Of a stretch of 64,000 nt of DNA, positions 43,625-54,480 are shown in pieces (position 1 is the stretch's first letter; each line of letters starts with the position of its first letter). Source of the stretch: Macrosoma leucophasiata (taxonomy: Eukaryota; Arthropoda; Insecta; Lepidoptera; Hedylidae). A model generated the notes under the pieces. The model had not been told where the DNA came from, did no database searches, and saw only the letters and a list, made by a program, of their open reading frames with translations. A program made the translations under genes and the position numbers. The stretch spans positions 4,898,001 to 4,962,000 of the forward strand of contig JAWQUS010000022.1 in the NCBI GenBank assembly GCA_036365455.1. The letters run 5' to 3'.

Positions 43625-44108
43625 ATAAATGTGTGCGTTCTTTATGTATTTTGTTAAAGTCAAGGTGTGAGTTTCGTAGTGAAAGACGATTTTTGTGTTT
43701 TTTTTTTTTTATGTTATAAAAGTGGCAAACAAGCATGCAGTTCACATTGATGTTAAGTTATGACTGCAGCCTATAGACACCCTCACAATGACCAAAGTTC
43801 AAAATGCAGATGCGCTGCCACTCCTCAGGCATTAGGTGATATGCCTCTGTGCCTTAAATTACAGGGCCGTACATTACCACCTGACCGGAACACGATAGTG
43901 CTGAACACTACCATTTAGCGGCAAGTATATTAGGTAATGCGGTGGTGCCTACGCCCGCGAGCTCCGTCACTGGAACTCTACCACCAGTAAAGTGTGTGTG
44001 TGTATCACACGTAGTTCCCCGGCAAAAATGACACGACTGTTTTGCATCGGTAATAAACGCTATGGCTACTCCCCTCCGGTCCGCCGCGGTCGGTGGCCCG
44101 TGTTGCTT
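43625..44108. mobile_element. hAT-M1 MITE split by a SINE-A
   Basis: MITE pieces 43625-43695 (AAAGTCAAGGTGTGAGTTTC) and about 43990-44108 (TGCATCGGTAATAAACGC to GGCCCGTGTTGC) flank a minus-strand SINE-A at 43696-43989. The left MITE end is missing and the right end is mutated to GCTTTATT. Confidence 0.8.
43696..43989 (-). repeat. SINE-A, full length, inside hAT-M1
   Basis: From the T tract at about 43699 to CTACCACCAG near 43980-43989. It inserted after the MITE. Confidence 0.9.
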
Positions 44109-44274
44109 TATTATAACCTATAAATCTATAGACTTGAATTGTTCGATCATAGCTTAGTCAAGCATACGAGTATGGTAACCCTTTTAGATAGTTTTCCGAC
44201 AAAGGCAGTAGGTATCTCACGTCGATGTTTTCCTTATCAAGGTTCCGTACCGTAGCATTTTCATTAATACGATG

Positions 44275-44400
44275 ACCCGGTTAGTTCAGCGATCTGAGAT
44301 AACCGTTTGCTTCGAAGGGTCACGAGTTCGATCCCCGCACCGGGACAAATATTTGTATGGCCTACAGATATGTAACGTGGCCTCAATATGTGTGACGTAA
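44275..44400 (+). repeat. tRNA-like SINE-E head
   Basis: GACCCGGTTAGTTCAGCGAT (A box) and CACGAGTTCGATCCCCGC (B box) with closing CCGGGAC could pair as a tRNA. A similar head followed by the same ACAAATATTTGTATGGC is found at 46653, so this is a repeat family and not a unique tRNA gene. Confidence 0.65.
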
Positions 44401-44489
44401 CATCGCAGCATATGTGCGATGCGAATCAGATCGGACATTCGTGCAAGCTCGCAGATATTTGCGATGCGATATCCGGGTCATCAGATATA

Positions 44490-44795
44490 ATGCTGTAAAG
44501 TCCTTTATCTCTGGTTCTATTGGGATTTTTCCATTTTCTGGAAATTTCCCAGTACCTCGAAGTTTTGTAATGTGCCCGGAGATGTCAATAGGCTCGCCAC
44601 CTGTTACATGGACCAAAACGTAACCGGCGAATCGTGGGTGTTTGCATGTATGCTTGAATGCATGCATTAACCTCTGCCTACCCCTTCGGGGATTACAGGC
44701 GTGAAATTACGAAATCTCCGGTTTTATAGATCTTTATAAATATTCTTACATTCAATGTGAAATATATGCTTGTTTGCCGCTTCATTACAATAAAA
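44490..44795 (+). repeat. SINE-B without head, then SINE-A tail
   Basis: 44490-44712 starts at GTAAAGTCCTTTATCTCTGG and ends GGCGTGAAATTACG. 44750-44795 is a SINE-A 3' tail (GCTTGTTTGCCGC). Confidence 0.8.
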
Positions 44796-45399
44796 AATCG
44801 TGTTTAATTGGTACATTAGATACACTTTTTTTCTCAGTAATGTGGGCTTTGGAACTCTGCCAGTGAATGACAAAGAACGTCCCATACTTTTTGTTTAGTC
44901 TTGTCTTGCCGTTTGTAAAAGAGAGTATGGAACATTCTGTTGATACCTATCTTTATTTTTAAGTATTTTTGTTTATTTTATTTTGTTTATTTTGACATAT
45001 TAATCAACGTATCAGTTGTTATTCGCTTTAATTTTTAATTTTGTAATTTGACCTATCAACAAGCAAATTCTATAATTTCGAAGTGATTAAATAAAATGTT
45101 GAGTTTGAGTTTTGAGTTTTGACCTGAATTTAGGAAATAATTCAGTCAAAACGCACAATATAACGAGAAATAACCAACAGAATGACAAATAATACGTAAT
45201 ATTCCAAGAACTTGGTCTGTACAAAAAATTTATTACGATTGCGGCCCATAAATAGTATCCCAGACATGGATTGTCCAGTCCCATGGGATCTATCCCGTTT
45301 GTATAATGAACTTTAGTGAAAGGGACGGAAAATTTAATGTAAATCGTTTTCTTGATGTCGGCAAAGAGTATTCTTTAAAATAATGTTATTATTCTTAAC

Positions 45400-45661
45400 T
45401 ACCTCGGTAGCCTAGTGGTAGCAGGCCGCTACTACTACGATGAGGTCCTGGATTCGATTCCCGGTTTCGATAGGGGTTTATCAGAGATAATGGTGTACCA
45501 GTACCTCTAAGTTTGGTGATGTGCCCGGAGATGTCAACAGGCTCGCCACCTGTTACATGGACCAAAACGTAACCGGCGAATCGTGGGTGTTTGTATGTAT
45601 GCTTGAATGCATGCATTAACCTCTGCCTACCCCTTCGGGGATTACAGGAGTGAAATTACGT
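45400..45661 (+). repeat. SINE-B, internal deletion
   Basis: Head with A box GTAGCCTAGTGGTAGCAGG and B box GGATTCGATTCCC. The middle from GGTGTA to CCAGTACC is missing; the tail is intact. Confidence 0.88.
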
Positions 45662-45786
45662 TTTTTTACGAAGTTACATAATGTTATTACTCACTTCAGA
45701 CGAATGACGTCTAAACGAAAAAGCCTTCCCCAAAGACGACCACAACAGTATTGTGTCATGAGTCATTATGGGAGAATATGCTATAG

Positions 45787-46392
45787 AAGCTCGCATGGCC
45801 CTGCGGCTGGTGTAGATCGCAAGCGATCTACTCGGTTGCACAAAAAGGGCGGGTGTGAGATGGGTGACCGCTAGCGGCAAATTAAAATGCACGTTTCCGT
45901 GCTTTGGAGGACACTTTTTTATGTAATGGAAGTGGCAAACAAGCATGCAGTTTATATCGATGTTAAGTGATGACTGCAGCCTATAGCCACTCACACAAAG
46001 ACCAAAATCAAAATGCAGATGAGTTACCACTCCTGAGGCCTGAGGTGTTATGCCTCTGTGCCGGAAATTACAGGGCCGTACATTACCACCTGACCGGAAC
46101 ACGATAGAGCTGAACTCTACCATTTAGTGGCAAGTATATTAGATAAGGCGGTGGTGCCTTCACCCTCAAGCCCCGTCGCTGGAGTTCCACCACCAGTTGC
46201 TATCAATAGATAGCATTCATTAAACCTTGTTGGAGGCCTTATGGGTGGTTTGACAACGTGCGATAGCGGGTTGGCCACTAACCCGTATCTCCACCAACCC
46301 GCATTGGAGCAACGTGATGGAATAAGCACCAGGCCTCTCCAAAAAAAGAGAGACTCGTGCTCAGCAGTGGGACGTAAAAAGGGTTGTTGCCA
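45787..46392 (+). repeat. SINE-C split by SINE-A
   Basis: SINE-C pieces 45787-45914 (CTCGCATGGCCCTGCGGCTG to TTTGGAGGACACT) and 46196-46392 (CTATCAATAGATAG to CTCAGCAGTGGGACGTAAAA) flank a minus-strand SINE-A at 45915-46195. Confidence 0.82.
45915..46195 (-). repeat. SINE-A, full length, inside SINE-C
   Basis: T tract at 45915, head complement CACCACCAG at the right end. It is younger than the SINE-C around it. Confidence 0.88.
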
Positions 46393-46394
46393 TG

Positions 46395-46580
46395 TCATGC
46401 CATGCTATAATCGCCACGCTTGGCATGTGGTGGTTGGTTATGGTGGTATTTTTAAAGCGGGATGCTGCCGCATATGCCGCATCATTGCATTTACTACCGC
46501 GTGTTTAGAATGGTTTGACCGGTTGACTGACTTAACTAGTGGAATAATTCTAATCCATCAGTGGGCGGTGGGTTTGTCAC
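46395..46580 (+). repeat. Degenerate relative of the 4.6-kb minisatellite flank
   Basis: GCTATAATCGCCACGCTTGG then ACTACCGCG, GAATGGTTTGACC and GACTGACTTAACTAGTGG match the order at 4515-4660 but with only one unit, so this could be an unamplified ancestor. Confidence 0.55.
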
Positions 46581-46652
46581 ATCCCAAAGCCTTGTATAAA
46601 ATATGCAAAATTAGACTTCACTTACTTTTTTTTTTTTTTGGTGTGGACTCTT

Positions 46653-46780
46653 GTCGACGACCCGGTTAGTCCAGCGGTGTGAGACCGTTTGATTCGAAGG
46701 GTCGCGGGTTCCGCGTACCGGGACAAATATTTGTATGGCTTTCAGATATTTGTTTCGGGGCCGGGTGTATATGTATGTGT
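46653..46780 (+). repeat. tRNA-like SINE-E head
   Basis: GACCCGGTTAGTCCAGCGGT and GTCGCGGGTTCCGCGTACCG, then ACAAATATTTGTATGGC. The B box is shortened. Confidence 0.62.
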
Positions 46781-46839
46781 TGTGTGTATACAACGGCAGC
46801 TACGACACAAGCTTATACCTAGTGTAAGGCTGTGAGTGT

Positions 46840-47150
46840 AAGCGTATTTTGGAACTAAGGGCGGAAGGGCGAAGGAGGGAAGGCGAGCGTCACGAAAAAT
46901 CCTCACGACACTTTTGCTATAGTGCGTAGCGCTTGGAGAGGGGGCAGGCCGAGTATAGGATTCGACTTATTCGTTCTCTCTCTCTCGACAGTGACAAGCC
47001 ACGCGACGCCCGCGTATGGTGTCTGTGTATGCGTACATTTTGTCGTGTTCGTGTGTATGTAGTTGTAGTTATTTTCAAAAATAAACAATCGATTGTGAAA
47101 GTTATTCATTAGAAGTTGAAAAGGAACTTCGGGTGTCTCACAGACAGACA
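46840..47150 (-). repeat. Repeat L, short copy
   Basis: Matches both ends of 31690-32670 but lacks about 650 bp of the middle. The join lies near 46915, at a CTATAG motif also present at both edges of the missing part. Confidence 0.65.
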
Positions 47151-47235
47151 TACAGTTTTTTTTTTAAATATTGTGTCATGAAACGATCGATATATCCACA
47201 CATATAAATATAATTGAACATCCCGTCTTTGAATC

Positions 47236-47460
47236 TCAAAACAAAAGGCCCTTTGCCTTTGTCACCAATACACGATCTTGAGAAAATTGCCAATTAATCG
47301 TATCAGTGTGCCGATCTAATACCGCACTTAACCTTCGCGATTCTATCTGACACAGTGGTAGAGCTCTGTAGGTATATGACGATGAAGAGATTACAGCGTT
47401 ACCTAATAGGTTAGGATCCCACTGCAGAATCATTTCGTTTATCCAGATATGCTGCAAATT
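47236..47460 (-). pseudogene. Unidentified protein-like remnant
   Basis: A minus-strand frame includes WINEMILQWDPNLLGNAV. DNA and peptide around INEMILQWDPNL resemble INEIILQRDPNL on the minus strand at about 63610-63650. No family is recognised. The rest of the frame has no clear domain. This may be a decayed gene or element shared by the two places. Confidence 0.35.
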
Positions 47461-48400
47461 TCTTTTTTACGTTTTTATTTATTAAATTTATAATCAAGAG
47501 AATATATATATCCACTAAGTTGCCAATCAAAAAATGTCCGCAAGTATTTTTTTTAACTCGCCAAATTGTACCACTTTTGATAGGCTAGAGGATGTGTGGA
47601 TTTACAGACTGTATCAGATTTAAGTTTATATTCAAAAGAGCTGTACTGAGTTTCTTCAGTGGCGGAGTTCTTCTCAGTATTGACTGCCCTTGAAATTCTG
47701 CCAAGTGAATAACCTTTACTATGACGACCAAATTCATTCTTTCTCAGTTTCTTTTGAAATGGGGAAATGGAGGAATTTGTAAATAATTGATGCTTTCCAT
47801 ATTATGCAAAATTGTTCAGTGTCTATTTAATTTATTATGTGTTTTTGATTATTATTAGTGGTTATTCACTCTAGGTTAGTTTAAAAAAAAATGACGATGT
47901 AAAAGTGCTCTCCAGGAGCCTAATTCTATGAAATAAATGAATAAACTGAATAAACTGTACCACATTGCGGTGGAGTGTAACGGAGCGCTGCTTTACGGTC
48001 TTTAATATCTAAAGTCTACACCGTAGACTCTACGGTGTAGATTTAAGGAATTTAGGTGAAATCCAAAGCATCTTAGCTGACCCTTTGAGTGATATTAGTA
48101 AAATGCTTTGCAATGGTATATGTAATATTATGAATTCTTGATTATGCGACACTAATAAGCAACCACGGGGCCGGCATAGTCGAACGACTACACAAAGTCC
48201 CTAATAAATAATAGAAACAAAAAAAAAATAATAATAGAAATTAATAATAGAAAAAAAAGTATTTTTTTTGGGAAATATATTTTTTTAATTTGATTTTTCA
48301 ATAAAATATCGTCCACCTCACGGCAATATGTATAAAGACTCTGAAAAATCACGTCTGCCGTTGCGTACTTGGCCGCCCCTACGAATTTTCGTGCCGCCCC
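47461..48400. other. no gene recognised; one short hairpin
   Basis: AT-rich. TCTACACCGTA and its complement flank a 5-base loop at 48015-48041. Confidence 0.45.
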
Positions 48401-48639
48401 GATAACTTTTTACGTGTATGCCGTACATTTATTATTTATATATCAAATTAAAGCAATTTTTTTCTCATTATTATGGTATACGAAAGCCAAATTAAATCCG
48501 CCGCAAATATTTTTTTTTTTTTAATTTTATGCCATCGCTTGTTATGCATATTGCCAGTGTCAAGTAAAACGATATTTCGTATTCGTATTAAGCAACGTAA
48601 AAGTCAGAGTCGTCAGTCAATTTATCAGTCCGTCAGTCA

Positions 48640-48892
48640 GTCACAGTCAGTAATTCTAGTAAACCGATGGCTACTTTACCAGAACATTTACAATGTAGTT
48701 TTGGAGGCAACCCGAAAAAACGTGTTTTCACCCTGTTATTCTATTTCACTATACACGAGCACTAATAAGCTTATATCAAACAAAATGCCACCAACTTTAT
48801 TTAATATAACTCAAAAATACACCAAGAAAATAAAATAAAATAAGAGCACCACACGCATCTTTCAAGGTTCCCGCCAAAACTCCAAATAAGAG
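48640..48892 (+). repeat. Paralogous segment P, uninterrupted copy
   Basis: Shares CTACTTTACCAGAACATTTA, CTGTTATTCTATTTCACTAT, ATATCAAACAAAATGCCA and CGCCAAAACTCC with 50405-50907. It holds the empty site for the Helitron-like insert found there. Confidence 0.8.
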
Positions 48893-49074
48893 TTGCTAAC
48901 TGTTAAAGAGAAAATACTTTAATTAAAAATAATTGCGGCCAAATTTTGATAGGCAACCTAGTGGATAATAAAATAATAATTTTGATAGGCAAACTTTGTA
49001 ATCTAGACAATATATTATTTGTCTAGATTACAAAGTTGCGTAAAGATTAGGTTTGCAGCATATCTGGATGAACG

Positions 49075-49345
49075 AAATGATTCTACAGTGGGATCTTTAC
49101 CTATAACACACCGCGGACAATCCGCCAAAATTCCATACAAACGCTTATTTTGGTCTCTTTTACACAGACATCAATCAGTGACGTGTATTTACACGTGCAC
49201 CTGTGTGTGTAGCACGAAGAAAATACCAACCGTCGCCCATAAGAAGGGAGGAGGTTGGGTGATGCGGGGAAATCGGGCGGGACGTCGAAGTGTCCTTTCT
49301 ATACGTATTATTACATATTCTCTGCCTATAATTGAGTGATAACGA
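49075..49345 (-). repeat. Repeat G, long minus-strand copy
   Basis: CCGCCAAAATTCCATACAAA, ACCAACCGTCGCCCATAAG and AATCGGGCGGGACGTCGAAG identify it; it ends at TTACATATTCTCTGCC. Confidence 0.78.
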
Positions 49346-49349
49346 TTTC

Positions 49350-49615
49350 TATGGTAGTGTAGCGTCCACTACATTAAGGCGCCAACTAGTGGAATACAAT
49401 GAAACCTTACAGTACTTGTCTAGTACGATAGATGGCGTGCAGTCAAATTACATCGCACATACGAAGATTTCTCAAGAGTTGGCATATATACAACTTCCCA
49501 ACGTCAACCGTTGGGCCGCGGCCCGCCAGGCGCTACCACCTCGCCTGGTCGGAGGATCCTCCCTTTTCGTCGGAGGAACACTTCCACCCGTTCCTCCACA
49601 GTAGGGACATTTTTA
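49350..49615 (+). repeat. Repeat J, copy 1
   Basis: TAGTACGATAGATGGCGTGC, TTTCTCAAGAGTTGGCATAT and GGAGGATCCTCCCTTTTCGT recur in reverse at 60285-60535. Short frames on both strands lack domains. Confidence 0.72.
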
Positions 49616-49633
49616 TCTAAGTATGTTGGCTTG

Positions 49634-50175
49634 CAAACAAGCTTGCAGCTTACGTCGATGTTAAGTGATGACTGCAGCCTAAAAGCCAAAAGGTGCAGAT
49701 GCGTTGCCACCCCTGAGACCTAAGTTGTTATGTCTTTGTGATAGTTATTCCGAGGCCATATATTACCATCTAACTGGAACACAATAATGCTATAGTAAGT
49801 GTCTATAGGCTGCAACATAGAGCAACACCGGAGAGGAGTAGCCATATGCAGGCTTTCCCCTCTGTCAAAGTACAAGGGCCTATACCTGTCGCCTAGATGT
49901 TTAAATGTGTGCGTGAAATTGTTTCTGTATTTTGTTAAAGTCAACGTGTGAGTTTCGTAGTAATAGACGATTTTTGTAGTGTGCGTGTGTGTCGCACGCA
50001 TTTCCCCCCGCAGAAAATGACAGACTGTTTTGCATCGGTAATGCATGCCATGGCTACTCCCCTCTGGTCCGCCGCGACCGGTGGGCCGCGTTGCTCTATG
50101 GGCTGCAGTCATCGCTTAACATCAATGTTAACTGCATCCTTGTTTACCACTTTATTTTACATCAAAAATAACTTA
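49634..50175. repeat. Two SINE-A pieces, second split by hAT-M1
   Basis: 49634-49797 is a diverged minus-strand SINE-A. A plus-strand SINE-A 3' part then starts at about 49797, is interrupted at 49816-50100 by hAT-M1, and resumes with CTGCAGTCATCGCTTAACAT to about 50175. Confidence 0.78.
49816..50100. mobile_element. hAT-M1 MITE with 8-bp target duplication
   Basis: Begins CATAGAGCAACACCGGAG and ends GTTGCTCTATG. Flanks GGCTGCAA (49808-49815) and GGCTGCAG (50101-50108) differ at one base. Together with CA...TG ends this supports hAT ancestry. No transposase. Confidence 0.86.
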
Positions 50176-50404
50176 TGGTACGTATATGCTGACTGTACTG
50201 TCAGTACTGATACTGGTTTTACTGGAAAATACGAGTCCTATTTTAAAGAGAGTGCAGCAGCAGTGTTAAATCCAAACGCATATTTTAGTACTCTCAGCAC
50301 TATAGCGGTGTTAGTGCTGCTACGTACTCGTATAATGTACACGTGAACCATAAATTTCAAAAAAGTTGTTCTTTACTTAATGACCTTTTAAGTACTAGAC
50401 TGAA

Positions 50405-50907
50405 AGAGAGTCAGTAATTCGAGTAAAACGACGGCTACTTTACCAGAACATTTACAATGAAGTTTTGACGACAATCCGAAAGGCCGTGCTATCGCACTGT
50501 TATTCTATTTCACTATACATGGGCACTGTAATAAACCTATATCAAACAAAATGCCATTAACTTTATTTAATACTAGCCGAAGTCGTGGGCGCAGCTAGTA
50601 TAAAAGTAGCCTAAGTTACTCCGTATTACATAAGCTATCTGCCAGTGCAAAATTCCGTCAAAATCGGTCCAGCCGTTCCCAAGATTAGCCCCGCCAAACA
50701 GACAGACAGACAGACAAAAACTGTAAAAAAATATGTTTTGGTGTGTGTACCATGTATGCATATACATATGCATTTAGTAAAAAGCGGTTATTTTGATATC
50801 ACAAACAGACACTCCGATTTGTCGATGTTTAAATAACTCAAAAATACACCAAGAAAATGAAATAAAATAAGAGCAATATACGCAAAAGTGCCCGCCAAAA
50901 CTCCTGA
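50405..50907 (+). repeat. Paralogous segment P with Helitron-like insert
   Basis: Matches 48640-48892 except for a 261-bp insert at 50573-50833 that starts CTAGCCGAAGTCGTGGGC after an A and is followed by T. The insert carries (ACAG)n at 50700-50716 and is a minus-oriented Helitron like that at 59115. Confidence 0.8.
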
Positions 50908-50925
50908 AGATGAATTAAAACAGAA

Positions 50926-51468
50926 ATGATTATTAATCAAATTACAGACATTAATAATCAAGATGGCGTCTGTTACGATGAATATTATGAAACCACAGAC
51001 TGCTCTTTAGAAAATGTAAATAATCATAAACCACAAAGGGAATGCATAATTCAAATAAAGAACAACTTCGCTTTTGTAAAATCCGCTGCATTCCCCCGAT
51101 TTCAAAAGAAGAACGCTTTAAACACAACAAAAGACCATCTGAAAGTGTAACAATCATTTTGAATGGAAGCCCGTTAGAGATAGATGCATCTAACTTTGTG
51201 TGTGTGCGAGGGAGACGGGCTCGATCGGCAATCGATGACGTTTCCATGGGAACCGGCAAAGGCTGGGGAAGTGTGCAAGTTTAAAGTTGGGAAGAAAGTG
51301 ACAGGCTTTGCCGGTTGCTGTGGCAGTAAGTGCAGTGTGCTTTGTTTTTCTATTACTTATTACACTCACGTCGCATTGGTTATATGAGAATATTGCATTC
51401 TACAAGCATAAGTCGCTTTGCGTCTATGATCGAAAATACAAAACAAATGGCTTACACTCACACATCTA
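50926..51468 (+). pseudogene. Possible gene remnant with one membrane segment
   Basis: Three overlapping frames look more protein-like than the surroundings. Frame 1 from ATG 50926 gives MIINQITDINNQDGVCYDEY. Frame 2 (51042-51284) gives RFCKIRCIPPISKEERF and SVTIILNGSPLEIDASNF. A third frame, without an ATG, at 51302-51468 gives a hydrophobic stretch AVAVSAVCFVFLLLITLTSH, then WLYENIAFYKHKSLCVYD and a stop. They could be parts of one small single-pass membrane protein broken by frameshifts, or exons. A GTAAGT occurs at 51326 but no splice pattern is convincing. I recognise no family. It lies directly downstream of paralogous segment P. Confidence 0.25.
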
Positions 51469-51722
51469 AACTATATAAAGAGGTAACATTTTTTGATTGT
51501 TTGTTTTGAATAGGATTTTAAAAAATCTTTCCTTATTCGAAAGCTACATTATCTACGGGTAACATAGGCTATATTTTATTTTGGAAAAATAGGGTTCCGT
51601 AAGATATTTGGGTTTTTCAGACACAAGGTGTAAAAAATCAACCAGAAAAGTTACTTATTCTGCGTACGCTGCCTAAACTATAAAAGATATCGAGGAAGAC
51701 TTTAGGCTATATCTATGTATAA

Positions 51723-53000
51723 GGTTGGGGAAAAAGTTTTTCGCATTTTTTAAGATAATTCAAAACATTTTTAATATAGTTTATTTAAATTTAACTAAAG
51801 TATGTTTGTACCATTTTGTTCGATAACCTTTTGCCATCTTGTAGGTAGGGACATGATCCCATTGCTATAAAAATTTTGGGACTTCTCATCAAAATACCGC
51901 GACAAGTGGATTTGGCAGTCCTCTCGTGATGTTAACCTAACATTGCATAAAGAATTCTGAAGAGACCGAAACAGGTGCAAATCTGAAGGTGCAAGGTCAG
52001 GACTATACGGCGGATGCATTAACACCTCCCAGCCAAACTCTCTTTATTTTCGCTGAGTGGCTATAGATGTGTGAGGTCTAGCGTTATCATGATGAAACAC
52101 CACACCCCTTCTGTTGATCTATTCCGGCCGCTTTCTCTCAACTTCTTGCTTTAATCTCATCAGTTGTTCGCAGTAGAGTTCAGAATCGATAGTCCTGCCT
52201 GGTGGTAATAGCTCATAATGAATAATGCCCTTCCAATCCCACCACACACACAACATCACCTTATTGCGAGTTAACCCGGGTTTCGCCACAGTCTGTGAAG
52301 CCTGACCGGCCTTTGACCATGACCTTTTTCGCACGTTTTTGTCGTACGTGATCCACGTTTCATCACCAGTTATCAGCTTCTTCAAAAATGATTCGGTTTC
52401 ATTACGTCGTAAAAAAGAATCACAAATGAGTACACGGTTCATTAGGTTTCTTTCAGTGAGCTCGTGAGGTACCCATATATCGAGCTTTTTTTTGTACCCA
52501 GCTTTTTTCAAATGCGCCAAAACTGTTTTGTGATCAATTCTCAGTTCTTCAGCTACGTCGTTACTACTGATATGTCGATCTTGCTCCACTTTTTCAAAAA
52601 TGGCATCCATTTTATCCGTAATAGGGCGACCAGAGCGAGGTGCATCTTTGACATCAAAATTTCCGGATTGAAAACGCTTAAACCAAATTTGTGCTACTCT
52701 CACAGACACTGCACTAGGTCCATAAACATCGCAATTTTTTTTTCGCGGCTTGCGTTGCATTTTTACCTTTTTTGTTGTAAAATTTTAAAATGTATCGAAT
52801 TTCTTCATTAGATTCACTCATCTTGACAGTACGAAAAACAAATGAAAATCACACATTTGCATAATTTGAATTTGGAATTACGTTCTTTAAAATTTTAACT
52901 TGCAATGATACCAAAACCAGCCAGATACAAATACTACAGCCAAAGAGATTTTATTACAAGTTCATACATACTATAATGCGAAAAGACTTTTTCCCCAACC
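51723..53000 (-). mobile_element. mariner copy 3, full length
   Basis: Both termini are present: GGTTGGGGAAAAAGTTTTTC on the left and the complement, CTTTTTCCCCAACC, on the right, 1,278 bp apart. TA follows on the right; AA on the left is probably a mutated TA. Confidence 0.95.
51795..52821 (-). pseudogene. mariner transposase, two stops and a frameshift
   Basis: The start ATG lies at 52819-52821. One extra base in the A run near 52735-52742 shifts the frame after NATQAAKK. Downstream the frame is open through TGDETWITYD to a TAG near 52117, where the sister copies have TTG (PELIN). A second stop, TAA for TTA, follows near 52047 in the QQKLREFG segment. The catalytic residues in TGDETW, HHDNARPH and APSD remain. 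The copy is inactive. Its protein-level similarity to the other three shows they stem from the same recent mariner lineage. Confidence 0.92.
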
Positions 53001-53019
53001 TATTATAATCATCACGAAA

Positions 53020-53357
53020 GACAAATAGGAGAGGGTAGGCAACATTGCACCGCGCGAAGCCGGGGCGAGCCGTTAGTTAGGTATAAACCTGTGTTGTGGG
53101 TGCCGTTGTACACACACAACACATACAGCGATGACTGCAGCCTATAGACACTCACACAAAGACCAAGGTCAAAATGCAGATGCGTTAAGACTCTTGAGGC
53201 CAAAGGTGTTATTTTTTTGTGGCGGAAAATACAGAGCCGTACATTACCACCTGGCCGGAACACGATAGTGCTGAACACTTCTATTTAGCGGCAAGTATAT
53301 GTAATGCGGTGTTGCCCCCCGCCCGCGAGCTCTGTCACTGGAGCTCTACCACCAGTA
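53020..53357. repeat. Helitron end fragment and SINE-A
   Basis: About 53040-53075 resembles the Helitron 3' end (GCGCGAAGCCGGGGCGAGCC). 53127-53357 is a minus-strand SINE-A without tail. GGTATAAACCTGTG at 53078 also occurs at 13588. Confidence 0.75.
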
Positions 53358-53805
53358 AATAATTCAATGTTTATAATAGATGCATAATGCACCCGTGTGA
53401 AGCGGAAGCGAATCGCACTGTTTTAAAACAATACACAATGTTATTTCATTTTTCCAATAAATTGGTTGTTAAAATATTAGCAAAGCTAATTAACAATGTT
53501 TAAAGTTACAAAGGTTCAGGGGTGTAAAGTTGGGATGTTTCCGGCCCTATTTATTGAGACCCTTTAAGGGTAAGATCTTCAAGTTACATTTTCAAGGGTC
53601 CTTGCAAATTATGCAATCAACTTGAACCTTTTTATAATGTTAGGTAAGTATTTACTCAAGAACGGGATGCCTACCTTCTTTTAGGGTTCCGAAATTTACA
53701 AAAAAACCCTTATAGTATCGTTATGTCCGCCCGTCCGTCCGTCTGTCTGATAAGTGAATAATAATATTGTAGTAGGCTTCATAAAAACAAAATTTAATTG
53801 TAAAT

Positions 53806-53990
53806 CCATTGCCACCTTTAATAAAACCAATGCCACTCTTGATAAATCCTTTGCCATTCTTGACAAATCCATTGCCACTCTTGAAAGATCCATTGCCGCT
53901 CTTAATAAATCCATTACCACTCTTGATAAAACCATTACCACTCTTGATAGATCCATTGCCACTCATGATAAGTTCATTGCCACTCTTGAG
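53806..53990. repeat. 21-bp tandem repeat, nine units
   Basis: Units of the type CCATTGCCACTCTTGATAAA plus T run with an exact 21-bp period. As 21 is a multiple of three, several frames stay open: the plus strand reads a 7-residue repeat like ATLDKSI, the minus strand SGNGFIK. The frames begin and end outside any gene-like context. A TGTCCG-type tract precedes at 53725-53750. Confidence 0.93.
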
Positions 53991-54091
53991 ATATTAATTG
54001 ATGTACGTCTGTGCCAGTTTTAAAAATAATTAAATAGTATAAAATATTCCAAATAATGTATTTTATGAACAAAATTCAAAAACAAAACTTA

Positions 54092-54480
54092 TCTATACAA
54101 ATAAATAAAATTGGAATGTTTGTTTGTAATTGTAAGAATTGGAACGCAACCAAAAAGTTTGCCATTTTTGTCGTAAGGGGTCGCCTCTGTCTCTCGCTGT
54201 CAAAACTGTATGAGCAAGGTCTGCTAAAATAAATTACACGTTTGTACTTGCTTTTTGCTTTATTCTTCGTAATATTCCTACAGTAATATAAAAATAACCG
54301 CTTTTTACTAACTTTACTGCTGATGTGATAAGGAGTGACTTATGCTACTTTTATACTAGCTGTGCCCACGACTTCGTCCGAGTGAAAACTGAACAATCAT
54401 AAATTCTCACACGAACGACGTCGCGAGCACTGCTGGTTTTAAATACCAATGAAGTCGAAAGGAGATGTTGCAAAAATGTA
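54092..54480. mobile_element. Helitron-like fragments, head to head
   Basis: TCTATACAAATAAATAAAAT at 54092 is a 5' end and CTAG at 54356-54359 a 3' end followed by GTGCCCACGACTTCGTCCG, the inverse 3' end. Similar arrangement at 59115-59493. Confidence 0.7.

Noticed and set aside
44277..44345. Functional tRNA gene on the plus strand
   Set aside because: A similar, mutated head followed by the same non-tRNA body occurs at 46653, which marks a SINE family.
45674..46123. 149-codon minus-strand frame
   Set aside because: It lies wholly within SINE-A and SINE-C sequence; similar frames appear over other SINE-A copies in unrelated reading frames.
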